Below the pieces are notes generated by a model. That model did no database searches. It was not told the DNA's origin and saw only the letters and a program-made list of their open reading frames with translations. From positions 628,001-692,000 of the forward strand of contig NC_134110.1 in NCBI RefSeq assembly GCF_040939455.1: DNA of 64,000 nt, read 5' to 3'. The stretch is from Microcebus murinus. Taxonomy: Eukaryota; Chordata; Mammalia; Primates; Cheirogaleidae. This document shows, in pieces, positions 9,801-21,315 of the stretch (the first letter of the stretch is position 1; every line of letters begins with the position of its first letter). Made by a program: the position numbers and the translations under genes.

Positions 9801-12204
9801 GGTAACGGGGCCACGGGGGGTAACGGGGACCAGAGGGGGGTAACGGGGACCAGAGGGGGGTAACGGGGACCAGAGGGGGGTAACGGGGACCAGAGGGGGG
9901 TAACGGGGACCAGAGGGGGTAACGGGGCCACAGGGGATGATGGGGACCAGATGGGGTAACGGGGCCACAGGGGGTAACGGGGACCAGATGGGGTAACGGG
10001 GCCACAGGGGGTAACGGGGACCACAGGGGGTAACGGGGCCACAGGGGGTAACGGGGGCCAGAGGGGGTAATGGGGACCACAGGGGGTAACGGGGACCAGA
10101 GGGGATAACGGGGGCCACAGGGGGTAACGGGGGCCACAGGGGGTAACGGGGCCACAGGGGGTGACGGGGACCCGAGGGGGTGACGGGGACCACAGGGGGT
10201 AACGGGGACCACAGGGGGTAACGGGGACCACAGTGGGTAACGGGGACCAGAGGGGGTAACGGGGACCAGAGGGGGTAACGGGGACCACAGGGGGTAACGG
10301 GGACCTCAGTGGGTAACGGGGACCAGAGGGGATAACGGGGACCACAGTGGGTAACGGGGACCACAGTGGGTAACGGGGACCAGAGGGGGTAACGGGGACC
10401 ACAGGGGGTAACGGGGACCACAGGGGGTAACGGGGACCACAGTGGGTAACGGGGACCAGAGGGGATAACGGGGACCACAGGGGGTAACGGGGACCAGAGG
10501 GGGTAACGGGGACCACAGGGGGTAACGGGGACCACAGGGGGTAACGGGGACCACAGTGGGTAACGGGGACCAGAGGGGGTAACGGGGACCAGAGGGGATA
10601 ACGGGGGCCACAGGGGGTAACGGGGACCAGAGGGGGTAACGGGGACCACAGGGGGTAATGGGGACCAGAGGGGGTAACGGGGACCACAGGGGGTAACGGG
10701 GACCACAGGGGGTAACGGGGACCACAGTGGGTAACGGGGACCAGAGGGGGTAACGGGGACCAGAGGGGGTAACGGGGACCAGAGGGGATAACGGGGGCCA
10801 CAGGGGGTAACGGGGACCAGAGGGGGTAACGGGGACCACAGGGGATAACGGGGACCAGAGGGGGTAACGGGGACCACAGGGGGTAACGGGGACCAGAGGG
10901 GATAAGGGGGGCCACAGGGGGTGACGGGGACCAGAGGGGATAACGGGGGCCACAGGGGATAACGGGGGCCACAGGGGGTAACGGGGACCAGAGGGGGTAA
11001 CAGGGGCCACAGGGGGTAACGGGGACCAGAGGGGGTAACGGGGGCCACAGGGGGTAACGGGGCCACAGGGGGTGATGGGGACCACAGGGGGTAACGGGGC
11101 CACAGGGGGTGATGGGGACCACAGGGGGTGACGGGGGCCACAGGGGGTGACGGGGACCACAGGGGGTGACGGGGACCACAGCGGGTGACGGGGACCACAG
11201 CGGGTGATGGGGGCCACAGGGGGTAATGGGGGTCACAGCAGGTAACTGAGGCCACAGCGGGTAATGGGGACCACAGGGGGAACGGGGACCACAGGGGGTG
11301 ACGGGGGCCACAGGGGGTGACAGGGACCACAGCGGGTGACGGGGGCCACAGCGGGTGACGGGGACCACAGCGGGTGATGGGGGCCACAGGGGGTAATGGG
11401 GGTCACAGCAGGTAACTGGGGCCACAGCGGGTAATGGGGACCACAGGGGGAACGGGGACCACAGGGGGTAACGGGGACCACAGGGGGTAACTAGGGCCAC
11501 AGGGGGTAACGGGGGTCACAGGGGGTAACGGGGACCAGAGGGGGTGACGGGGACCACAGTGGGTAACGGGGTCACAGGGGGTAACATGGATCACAGGGGG
11601 CAACAGGGACCACAGGGGGTAACGGGGACCACAGGGGGTAACGGGGTCACAGGGGGTAACATGGACCACAGGGGGCAACAGGGCCACAGCGGGTAACGGG
11701 GACCACAGCGGGTGATGGGGACCACAGGGGGTGACGGGGTCACAGGGGGTAACGGGGTCACAGGGGGTAACATGGACCACAGGGGGCAACAGGGACCACA
11801 GGGGGTAACGGGGTCACAGGGGGTAACGGGGCCACAGGGGGCAACAGGGACCACAGGGGGTAACGGGGTCACAGGGGGTAACATGGACCACAGGGGGCAA
11901 CAGGGCCACAGCGGGTAACGGGGACCACAGCGGGTGATGGGGACCACAGGGGGTGACGGGGTCACAGGGGGTAACATGGACCACAGGGGGCAACAGGGAC
12001 CACAGCGGGTGACGGGGACCACAGGGGGTAACGGGGTCACAGGGGGTAACGGGGCCACAGGGGGCAACAGGGACCACAGGGGGTAACGGGGTCTCAGGGG
12101 GTAACGGGGTCACAGGGGGTGACGGGGGCCACAGGGGGTGACGGGGGCCACAGCGGGTAACGGGGACCACAGCGGGTAACAGGATCACAGCGGGTAAAGG
12201 GTCA
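9801..12204 (+). repeat. 19-bp G-rich minisatellite, ~2.4 kb
   Basis: Roughly 125 tandem copies of TAACGGGGACCACAGGGGG with 18-20-bp variants (CCAGAG for CCACAG, GCCACAG, GGTGAT, GGTCACAG). The first few units at the left are 20 bp and almost identical. Variant units increase to the right, where TCACAGGGGGTAACATGG-type units dominate. Every unit has two runs of four or five G on the plus strand, giving strong G-quadruplex potential. Because 19 is not a multiple of three and no unit makes a frequent reverse-strand stop, all reverse frames stay open (up to 648 codons). I treat these as non-coding. Confidence 0.97.
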
Positions 12205-12710
12205 CTTAGACCCCAGAGAGAACCTGTGTCTCCCAGCAAGGCGAGCACTTACCCCACACTGAGCAGAGAGCTGTTTTCGCCTTCGCCAGGAGCGTCTCGT
12301 GGCTCAGGTGCTGTCGTTGTGCCCGGAGGACGGAGCCTGACCTTGGAAGGTGTCCTTTGCGGGGACGTTTGCCGGCAGCATTCAGGGAAACGCGGCCTGG
12401 CGAGACGGCATCGTTCCAGCCCACACGCCAGACAGGGCGGCTCGTCTGCCCTGGCCCTGCCTCGGTGCCGCGTGGAGGGCAGGAGCCGGCCCCAGGACCG
12501 CAGGCTGCAGCCCCTGGGCGGTCGGGGGAAGTGTGGGCGAGTGGCGGGAACAGGGAGCAGCAGAGCGCGGGGCTGGCTCGGGGACGCAGGTCACCGTGAG
12601 GGAGACGCGGCTCAGCGCTCACGCCCACCCACAGCGGGGCCGCGGCTGTGGTCCTGGGTCCAGGACGGAGGGCTGCAGGGAGCCTGTGACCTTCCGGATC
12701 TGTGCTCAAA
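12205..12710. other. GC-rich spacer between two large tandem arrays
   Basis: About 500 bp of unique GC-rich DNA. Overlapping open frames in several phases, none recognised. Confidence 0.4.
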
Positions 12711-14288
12711 ACACGCGTGTGTGTCCCGGTGACAGACGGGTGTGTGTGTGTGTGATAGTGTGTGTGTGTCTGAATGTGTGTGTGTGTCTGAGTGACAGAC
12801 GGGTGTGTGTGTGTGTGATAGTGTGTGTGTGTCTGAATGTGTGTGTGTGTCTGAGTGACAGACGGGTGTGTGTGTGTCTGATATTGTGTGTGTGTCTGGG
12901 TGACAGATGGGTGTGTGTGTGTGATAGTGTGTGTGTGTCTGATATTGTGTGTGTGTCTGGGTGACAGATGGGTGTGTGTGTGTGATAGTGTGTGTGTGTC
13001 TGATATTGTGTGTGTGTCTGGGTGACAGATGGGTGTGTGTGTGTCTGATATTGTGTGTGTGTCTGAATGATTGTGTGTGTGTGATAGTGTGTGTGTGTCT
13101 GATAGTGTGTGTGTGTCTGGGTGACAGATGGGTGAGTGTGTGTGATAGTGTGTGTGTGCCTGATTGTGTGTATGTGTCTGCGTGACAGACGGGTGTGTGT
13201 GTGTCTGATATTGTGCGTGTGTCTGGGTGACAGATGGGTGTGTGTGTGTGTGATAATGTGTGTGTGTCTGAATGATTGTGTGTGTGTCTGAGTGATAGTG
13301 CGTGTGTGTCTGATATTGTGTGTGTGTCTGAGTGACTGTGTGTGTGACATTGTGTGTGGGTGAGTGGTAGTGTGTGTCTGATATTGTGTGTGTGTGCGTG
13401 ATAGTGTGTGTGATAGTGTGTGTGTGATAGTTGGGTGTGTGTGTGTGTGATAGATGGGGGGTGTCTGATTGACAGCTGGTGTGTGTGTGTGTATCTGATA
13501 TTGTGTTTGTGTGTCTGAGTGACTGTGTGTGTCTGTGTTAGCCGGGTGTGTGTGTGTATCTGATATTGTGTTTGTGTGTCTGAGTGACTGTGTGTATGTG
13601 TCTGTGTGACAGCCAGTGTGTGTGTGTATCTGATATTGTGTTTGTGTGTCTGAGTGACTGTGTGTGTGTGTCTGTGTGACAGCTGGTGTGTGTGTGTGTC
13701 TGATATTGTGTCTATGTGTCTGAGTGACTGTGTGTGTGTGTGTGTCTGAGTGACAGCTGGTGTGTGTGTGTGTCTGATATTGTGTCTGTGTCTGAGTGAC
13801 TGTGTGTGTGTGTGTCCGAGTGACAGCTGGTGTGTGTGTGTCTGAGTGACTGTGTGTGTGTGTCCGAGTGACAGCTGGTGTGTGTGTGTATCTGATATTG
13901 TGTCTGTGTGTCTGAGTGACTGTGCGTGTGTGTGTCCGAGTGACAGCTGGTGTGTGTGTGTCTGAGTGACTGTGCGTGTGTGTCCGAGTGACAGCCGGTG
14001 TGTGTGTGTATCTGATATTGTGTCTATGTGTCTGAGTGACTGTGTGTGTGTGTCCGAGTGACAGCTGGTATGTGTGTGTATGTGATATTGTGTCTGTGTG
14101 TCTGAGTGACTGTGCGTGTGTGTCCGAGTGACAGCCGGTGTGTGTGTGTATCTGATATTGTGTCTGTGTGTCTGAGTGACTGTGCGTGTGTGTCTGAGTG
14201 ACAGCCAGGTGTGTGTGCGTATCTGATATTGTGTCTGTGTGTCTGAGTGACTGTGCGTGTGTGTCCGAGTGACAGCCGGTGTGTGTGT
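12711..14288 (+). repeat. GT-rich compound minisatellite, ~1.6 kb
   Basis: TG dinucleotide tracts are interleaved with GTGACAGAYGGG, CTGATATTGTG and CTGAGTGACTG blocks. In the right half these form a higher-order unit of about 70 bp (GACAGC recurring near 13607, 13677, 13751, 13822, then 14131, 14201 and 14272), with some shorter ~46-bp units. The left half uses shorter units. The reverse strand is open in long frames rich in HT, QT and SD repeats (679 codons at most). These are repeat artefacts. Confidence 0.95.
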
Positions 14289-14299
14289 CACACCACAGC

Positions 14300-14720
14300 G
14301 CTGCCTGCCTTGTTGTTCCAGACCCAGGCTCCCGCGGCCCGCACCCGGGCCAGCGAGGCGGGGGTGCAGGGGCGGCAGGTCTGCGGACGGGAATGCTGGA
14401 CGGCCGTGCGGGGAGGCAGCGCCCGGAACGCAGACGCTGCGGGAAACGCCCCGCAGAGGTTGAGGGACGGGGAGGAGAAGGTGTCCCTGGAGCCCGGCCG
14501 GCCGTGCTGGGGGCCCGGCCCCACCTGAGGCAGAAGGGGCACAGGTGACACTGTCCCCTCCGCCCGGTCCTCCCGTCTCCCAGGGTCGCTCCTGCTGGCC
14601 CGGCCCTGCGGACGCGGCGGCGGCCCGGCCCCTGCGCTGGAGCAGGGAGGGGAGGGCGGGACTGAGGGCGGCAAGTCCGGCCCCACTCTGAGGCGCGTGA
14701 CTGAAGCAGAACTGAGGTTC
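14300..14720. promoter_or_regulatory. Candidate CpG island, no gene recognised
   Basis: Directly right of the GT array the sequence is GC-rich and CpG-dense (for example CCCGCGGCCCGCACCCGGGC near 14332). No TATA box, splice site or coding region can be assigned. It may be an orphan CpG island or simply GC-rich DNA. Confidence 0.3.
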
Positions 14721-15095
14721 CGGAAGGATCCTGGTGCAGAGGCAAGAATCAGACCCTGGGCTTGTCTTCGGGGAGGTCAGAATATCTGGGGGTTTTTTTG
14801 TCCAAATTCTTCCCCTAATTTATTCAGTGACTTAACCAAGCCCTTCTCATCTTTGGTCTGAGAACGTGCTTCTCCCTGGGCTTGGAGAGGAAATCGGGGA
14901 GGGTTTGAATTCTTATAGTCCCCACAAGTGCAATGCTCGAAACCACCACGATTCCACAGAAAGAGCATCTCGGAAACACCCGGCAGGTTGCAGGGCTGCC
15001 GTGGGAATCTACAGCCCCCCCACTCCGAGACACAAACCAGCCGCCAGGAGAGGGGCACGACCTGCACCCCAAAAGTAAAACAAGCAGCCAGGAAT
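14721..15095. other. Intergenic, no recognised feature
   Basis: Unique DNA between a GC-rich stretch and an L1 relic. Nothing supportable. Confidence 0.35.
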
Positions 15096-15570
15096 CACGA
15101 TGGTGCACTAGAAATTACTCCTTTAACCCCAAAAAAGGCAGAATGAATGGAGGAATGGGGAAACAGAAATATGCAAAACATGCCGGAAACAAATAGCAAG
15201 ATGCAGATGTAAATTCTGCCTTTTCAGCAATTACACTAAATGTAAACAAATTAAATCCTCCAATCAAAGGCAGAAATTGGCAGAATGGAGTTTTTAAAAC
15301 CACGGCTCGGCTGCATGCTCTGTAGAAGAAATACTCTTTAAATTCAAAGACACAGATAAGTGGAAAGTAAAAGGATGGAAAAATATATACCATGCAAATA
15401 GTAACCAAAAGACAGCTAAAGTTGAGCTCTACGAATATCAGACACAAAAGACTGTAAGAAGAAAATTGTTACTAGAGACAGATAAGGAATCTTTTAGTGG
15501 CAAAAGGGTCAATCCGTCAGGAACACATAACAATTATTAACATGCATGCACTTAACAACGGATAAGTAAG
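15096..15570 (+). mobile_element. Old L1 fragment, ORF2 endonuclease-coding part
   Basis: Decayed sequence matching the L1 ORF2 5' portion: AATTACACTAAATGTAAACA near 15220, then CAATCAAAGGCAGAAATTGG, AGTAACCAAAAGACAGCTAA and ATAACAATTATTAACATGCA. Many stops and frameshifts. It appears to continue at 16498 after younger insertions. Family assignment (L1M) is by general resemblance. Confidence 0.7.
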
Positions 15571-15630
15571 TCGTGCTGTTTCCATTTCTCTTCTTGCAAG
15601 CCAGACCCCGTGTAAGACGTCCAACCTCCC
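15571..15630 (+). mobile_element. Possible MLT1-like LTR fragment, left piece
   Basis: Short AT/CT stretch preceding the TIR elements. The piece on their other side (16435-16497) has AAGCCACTAAGTTCTAGGGT and ACACAGCAAGAGATACTAAG, which resembles the 3' end of mammalian MaLR/MLT1 LTRs. If correct, the TIR elements landed in an LTR fragment that itself sits in the L1. Low confidence. Confidence 0.35.
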
Positions 15631-15632
15631 TA

Positions 15633-16078
15633 CCGTATTTCCCTGAAAATAAGAAGGGTCTTATTTTTATTTTTCCTCAAGAAGACACCCTAGGGCTTAT
15701 TTTCAGGGGCTGTGTTATTTTTTTTTAAGTACGGTACAACCATCTACATTTATTCAAATATAATTAAGTCATCTTCTTCTGGGACATCATCCTCACTCTC
15801 CAGACCCCGAATCCCGTCCTGAATGTCTTGCGACTCTGTTTCCTTTAGAACCACCGGCCCCGATCTCTCCTGTGGAGCCACAGAGCTCTCCCGGGTGGAT
15901 GGGAAGGGCTGCTCGTGTTCTTTCCCGCTCCACAACGACACGCACGGGTTGTGCAGACGCTGCGCAGCCATGCCCGTCACTAGGGCTTATTTTTGGGGTG
16001 GGGCTTCTATGGCGCACATGCTTAGAAATCCTGCTGGGGCTTGTGGTATGGGTAGGGCTTATTTTCGGGGAAACACGG
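15633..16078 (+). mobile_element. TIR DNA transposon (CCGTGTTTCCC family), subfamily 1, copy T1
   Basis: 446-bp element with termini CCGTATTTCCCTGAAAATAA and ATTTTCGGGGAAACACGG, inverted with respect to each other, flanked by TA on both sides (15631-15632 and 16079-16080). TA duplication and TIRs suggest a Tc1/mariner-like, non-autonomous element. The subterminal motif GGGCTTATTTT recurs near both ends. The reverse strand retains a transposase-like tail (see the pseudogene entry). Related to T3. Confidence 0.85.
15750..15980 (-). pseudogene. Residual C-terminal transposase-like frame inside T1
   Basis: A 76-codon reverse frame ends in a strongly acidic tail (SEDDVPEEDDLIIFE) and a TAA stop. 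The same tail is encoded in T3, where the stop codon is lost. An acidic end in a TIR element suggests the remnant of a transposase C-terminus kept in a deletion derivative. This is inference, since no catalytic motif is present. Confidence 0.4.
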
Positions 16079-16108
16079 TATTATCTTTCGCAGTTTCTGT
16101 GGTTGGAA

Positions 16109-16432
16109 GCCCTACCCTGAAAATCAGCCCTAGTGACGGGCGTGGCTGCGCAGCGTCTGCACAACCCGTGCGTGTCGTCGCGGAGCGGGAAAGAACACGA
16201 GCAGCCCTTCTCGTCCGCCCCGTTGTGACAGCTGCTGTCCCAGAGGTGACCGGAAAGGTGCGGGCAGCCCCACCAGCAAGGTCGGCTCCCCCTGTCGGGT
16301 CCCGGCCGTCCTGTGCGTGCTGCGAGCTGAGGCTTTGAGGGGAAAATAACACATCCCCTGAAAATTAGCCCTAGGGTGTCTTCCTGAGGAAAAATAAATA
16401 TAAGACCCTGTCTTGTTTTCCGGGAAACACGG
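16109..16432 (-). mobile_element. TIR DNA transposon, subfamily 2, copy T2 (one terminus lost)
   Basis: Reverse copy ending CCGGGAAACACGG followed by TA at 16433. The left terminus is missing: homology to T5 starts internally at CCCTACCCTGAAAATCAGCC. The middle differs from T1 and carries the GGGTCCCGGCCGTCC block shared with T4 and T5. It lies 30 bp from T1. Confidence 0.8.
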
Positions 16433-16434
16433 TA

Positions 16435-16497
16435 CCTGCTTAGTGATTTAAGCCACTAAGTTCTAGGGTAACTTATTACACAGCAAGAGATACTAAG
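16435..16497 (+). mobile_element. Possible MLT1-like LTR fragment, right piece
   Basis: Contains AAGCCACTAAGTTCTAGGGT and TTATTACACAGCAAGAGATA, resembling the conserved 3' end of MLT1-type LTRs. Short and diverged. Confidence 0.4.
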
Positions 16498-17350
16498 ACA
16501 CCCACAGCACCAAAGAAAACTGATTTAAAAAGAGACAGAGGCACAAGATCCACATCGGGAATAAAAAGGGGGCCATCACAAAAGATCCTACAAACACCAG
16601 CAAAATTATAAAAGGGTATTTGAAGACGTTATAGCGATAAATTTTAAAATTAGAGGTGGACAAATTTCCAGGAAAACACAATTCACCAAAGCTGCCCTTT
16701 CAAAAGACTTATTCAGATTCACAGAAAGAAAATTCCGAGCCCCATTCCAAAGAATTCAGCTTGTGTTATGAGGCCAGGAAAAATGCGGTAGAAAAAATGA
16801 GAAGGACATTACGAGGAAGATGGAATACAGGTCACTCTGAGTATGAAGACAGATGCAAAAATCTTCAATAAAATATAGCGATTCAAACCCGATGATACAT
16901 AAAAAAAGAATACCTTTTTTTAATTCCCAGAAATGCACGGTTGATTTGACATTCAAAAATCAGTCATTTTAATCGACAACTTTAATAAAAGGAGAAAAAC
17001 AATACGATCGTTTCAATACACGCAGAAAAGGCATTTGATGAAACTCATTACCTCTTTATGTTAAAAAATAATATTTAGAAAACTAAGAATAGAAGAGAGC
17101 TTCCTTAATCTGATGAAAGAAATCTACAAAAAGCCTAAAGGAGACATGGATTTAACCATCCTTCCTGAGATCGAAAACGCGTTGCCGCCACCGCTGTATT
17201 CGACGCTGCCCCGGAGCTTCTAAGGAGTTACTAAAGCAAGAAGATAAGGGAATTAAAATGCAAGAAAAGCTGTCTTTAGTCACAGATGACACGATCACAC
17301 AAGGAAATCCGGAAGCACGCCCAGACAGCTTACTGAAATTAACTGGCGCG
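16498..17350 (+). mobile_element. Old L1 fragment, ORF2 reverse-transcriptase-coding part
   Basis: Decayed L1 ORF2 sequence. The block ACGCAGAAAAGGCATTTGAT near 17020 corresponds to the conserved segment downstream of the RT active-site region, and flanking blocks fit the same order. It is probably the continuation of the L1 at 15096. Not coding. Confidence 0.65.
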
Positions 17351-17379
17351 CTTAGCAATAATCTCCCGGCTGCGGCTGT

Positions 17380-18895
17380 CTGGACCTAGATTCTCAGGGC
17401 CGCGGCTCTCTGCAAGCTGAGGGTCGCCGGGGGAGGAGGAGGAGGAGGAGGAGGAGGAGTTGAGGAGCCCTGCCCTGAGTCTGCGAACTTTCGCCAAGAT
17501 GTGGGGACCCGCACGTCATCGGCCAGAGCGCGCCCGGGGCCGCACCTGCTCTCGGAAGAGCCAGGGACATTCCTGCCTCTTGCAGGGGGAGGCACCTCCC
17601 TGCAGAGAGTGGAGCTGGAATATTTGTCAGCAGTAATCCGACAAATTATTAAGCGAGGGGGCAAACGCCTAAGGGACCGAGCAGGGGACAGAGCACCGTG
17701 GCGGGGACAGGAGGAGGGAGGACATGAGAGAAAAGTTGTTGAGGAATCTTGCCAGTCACCAAGCGAGCAGGCCCATCCCGTCCTCTCCGAGACACTTCAA
17801 AATTCCCCTTCCACTCTCCTCCTCCTTCCTTTCTTCATTGCTCGCCCTGAGCTTTCCCGGCCCCTCGCTGCTGGCTGAGGGTCCCAGAACGGCTTCCCTG
17901 TGCTTGGAGCCGGGAGCGGAGCGGCGGCTAGGAAACCTGCCCAGCCCGGAACTGGCGGGTCCAGAGCCGAGCGCCTGCCTGGGGCGGCGTCCCAGAAAGC
18001 TGCCTTGCGCGGCCCCAGGGCCTGGCTGGGGGCAACGGGGTCCAGGCATCCGGCTCTCTGTCCCCACCTGTGACAGCAGCCCCACCCCTCGTTTCTGATG
18101 CTCGTCCCCCCCCCCCCGCCCCCGGCAGGTGCTCCCTCTGCAGTGCTGAGACTGGGGCTTCCCGGCACCGGCTGGGTCAGCGGATGAGCTCCCGGCAGGG
18201 GCGTCCTTGGAATGGTGGGTGAACAGCTTGTCCCAGTTGGCGCTGAAAGTCCAGGGACAGCAGGCTTGGGACTGGCCCAGGGTTTAAAACGGAAAAAGCC
18301 CCGAGGCCCCCGGAATGCCCCAGAAAGGAGGATCTTCCCCACCTGGGGGGATCCAGGTGGGCGCACCTGGCTGAAGAGGGCGGAGCTGAACTGCAGCTCG
18401 CGCGGCCTGGACTCAGGGCGGCCTGGTTTTCCTGGACGCCGCTTTTGTGCTGCTCCTTGAGTCTGGGGCCGGAAGTGCGTCTCGCAAGCTCGGGCCTGGT
18501 GGTCTCACCTGCGGCGTGCGTGGTTCTGGCCGGCAGCTGTCCCTGGAGCGTCCCGGTGTGTGCCGAGCTGGGGCAGAAGACAGGCGGCCTCGGCCCCTGC
18601 CCGGGGAAGCCCTCTGGGTCTAGTTACGTGCGCAGAGACGCGGGCAACGCAGCGTGGCAAGCGCCAGGACCGTGGGGAGGCACGTGGAAGAGGCAGTCAA
18701 GGAAGGCTTCCTGAAGGAGGCAGTGCCTGACAGTGAGGCTTACAGAACAAACAAGTTTTGGCAGGCAGGAAAGGAAGTTTGGGGGAATTTTCTGCAGGTC
18801 AGTGAAGCAGCGAGAAAATAAATACATTGAAAAGCCTTGGCAACACTTATAGACTTAGCTGGACCCAGAGGAATGTGATTTTCCTTGATCATTAA
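17380..18895. other. GC-rich unique region with (GGA)n
   Basis: About 1.5 kb of GC-rich, moderately CpG-rich DNA beginning with a (GGA)n run near 17430-17460 and containing a poly-C run near 18107. Open frames up to 189 codons exist on both strands but resemble no family I know. A CpG-island promoter is possible but unsupported. Confidence 0.35.
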
Positions 18896-18902
18896 GCAAA
18901 AG

Positions 18903-19304
18903 TACATCTTGTACTTATAATATAGATAAGATATAGATACATCTTGTACTTATAATATAGGTATAACATACATACATCTTGTAATTATAATATAGATATA
19001 ACACACATACATCTTGTAATTATAATATAGATATAACACACATACATCTTGTAATTATAATATAGATATAACACACATACATCTTGTAATTATAATATAG
19101 ATATAACACACATACATCTTGTAATTATAACATAGATATAATATACATACATCTTGTAATTATGTAGATATAACATACATCTTGTAATTATAATATAGAT
19201 ATAACATACATACATGTTGTAATTATAATATAGATATAACATACATACATGTTGTAATTATAACATACATATAACACACATACGTCTTGTAATTATAATA
19301 TATC
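18903..19304 (+). repeat. 35-bp AT-rich minisatellite
   Basis: About eleven tandem units of 35 bp (CATCTTGTAATTATAATATA, GATATAACACACATA). The left units have GTACTT in place of GTAATT. The middle units are almost identical, pointing to recent homogenisation. Confidence 0.95.
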
Positions 19305-20879
19305 ATAAAAAATAACTTTTCAGAGTGCATCTGCACCCACGCCTGTCTTTCACTTTCAGCACCTCCAGGTGAGGCTGAGAAGACAGAGCCATGATTCCAG
19401 TGCACACTGGAGCGGGGAGGCCCCCGGGAACCGAGCAATCCGTGCAAATCCCAGGCGAGTTGGGGTCTGCGGGCTTTGGCGTGAGCCGGGCCGCTGGCTG
19501 CTGGCCACTGGCTGGGCTTCGGGACCAGACAGACCTGGGTGGACCCTGCACCCTCTACGACCCGATTCCCGCCCTCGGCCGACCGCCCCTGTGCCCTCAC
19601 TCTGCGGTTTCCGCTCCAGCTCCGAGGTTCTAGTTTTCCCTCCTGGACGCCCCAGCCAAAGGCCCTTTCCCAGGTTTCTCTCTCGGAACAAGGGCCCCCT
19701 GGTGCCGGCAGTTTCTCCGCCTGTGAGTCTGAGACCTAGACATTCTGTGCGTGCCCAGCCCCGCGACAACTCCAGGGGAACGATGACGGCGCCCTCGCCA
19801 CAGCCCAGACGGGCTTGGGAGTAGGGGCAGAGGCTGGTTGCCACGGAGATGACCTGGTACCTGCCGGAGTGAGGTCAGCACACGGCCCCTACTGTGTCCC
19901 CCCCCTCCCACTCCCCACCCGAGACACCTCCCTGGGCGGCCCTCACCTGGTCCTGAAGTGAGCTGTGCTCGGTTCTTTCTCACGGTTCCGGAGGCTGGCG
20001 TCCGAGACAGAGGTGCGGCAGACAGGTGCCAGGTGGGGGGGTCTCTCTCCTGGTTCATGGACGGCGTCCCTGAGCAGTGGGAAGGGCGGGGGAGGGGGGC
20101 TCTGGGGGCCTCTCCTGCAGACACACAATCCCGCCCTGGGGCTCCACCCCACTACCCTCACCTACCAGAGCCCCCCCAACCCCGGCACATGGGGAGTTAG
20201 GGTCTCAGCACACGGGTTTGGGGGTGACACGGGCAGCCGGTACCAGGCACCGAGTGGCTCCACTTACAGATGAGCAGGCCCGAGAAGAGTCACCCTCCCA
20301 CCCCCCCCCGAAAACCCAATAGAATGGAGGCTGAGAAACGTCAGAGGGCGAGCTCGGATTTGGGGGGGCAGTCACAGAAGAGCATTAATCAGGGGCCCAC
20401 GCACCCAGGAGGACGTGACGTCGCCTCTTTTGCTCCCGTCAGAGTGGGGGACGAGGGAAGGGGCCCCTGTGGACGTCACGGCTGGGCAGAGGGGAGGGCA
20501 CAGGTGTCAGGTCACCCCCACCCCCGCCGTGGGCCCGGGCTGGCTTCCATGCTGCACGCGTGTGGGCTCCCACGGGACAGGCAGCACGGCCTGGGCCACG
20601 GCGGACGCCCCCTCCCCTTAGAAACAGGCAGAAGAGAAGCAACGTTGTCTGTCCCGGCCCCCCAAGGGTGAGACGCAATCAACTCAACGAACCGAGAAAT
20701 CAACTCATTTCACTCATTTTTAGTTTTCTTAAGACCCACTTAGTAGCTGCTGCTTGACTCCGGTGGAAAAGCAATCTCAGAGCTTCCCACGCCTTTAGCC
20801 AAAACTGCCGGAGCTTTCTGGAAATCGCTTATGAAAAACTGGCCGTGTCAGCTACGCATAAGCTTTCCCGTGTCCCTGA
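19305..20879. other. Intergenic, no recognised gene
   Basis: GC-rich unique DNA with many overlapping frames and no recognisable protein domain, RNA gene or repeat. Confidence 0.4.
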
Positions 20880-21110
20880 ACGCTCCAGAACAACATCAGC
20901 GATATTAATCATAATTATTAATGATGGCTGCCTGCGTCTGGACTCTAGTTTATAATGTACCCGGATTTTCACGAACGTTCTTTTCTCATCTTCACAACTC
21001 TTTTAGAGAACGTGGGAAATAAAAATCACCCTCTTTAAAAAACGTAGGCGCTCACGGGGTTTAATTGGCTCCCCCAAGGCGGCGAAGCCAAGAATGACGC
21101 AACGTGGCTA
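20880..21110 (-). mobile_element. Decayed MIR-like SINE
   Basis: Reverse MIR-type features: TCTCATCTTCACAACTCTTT, then GAGAACGTGGGAAATAAAAA and TTAATTGGCTCCCCCAAGGC, corresponding to the MIR 3' part and core read backwards. Strongly diverged. Confidence 0.5.
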
Positions 21111-21315
21111 ACCATGGTGGCCGCGAGCAGCAGTGGGGGCCGCGGCAATGGCGGCCACCAGCCTCCCAGGGTCGGTCTGTGCGGCGTGTGTGCTTGCTTG
21201 TTTCTACCTCTTGCGCCCGCGTGGAGACATGTCCACACGGCACAGGACCAATCCAGAAAGAGAAACCGAGATAGTGATCTCTTAGCCGCAGATGCACACC
21301 GACTCTGGGTGTCTG

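Noticed and set aside
9554..11500. 648-codon reverse open frame rich in PRYPLWSPLPP
   Set aside because: It is the translation of the 19-bp array. All three reverse frames are open, with no domain or composition bias beyond the repeat.
12706..14745. 679-codon reverse open frame rich in HTHSHSDTQT
   Set aside because: A GT/CA-rich tandem array lacks stops on that strand. Overlapping frames encode equally long peptides.
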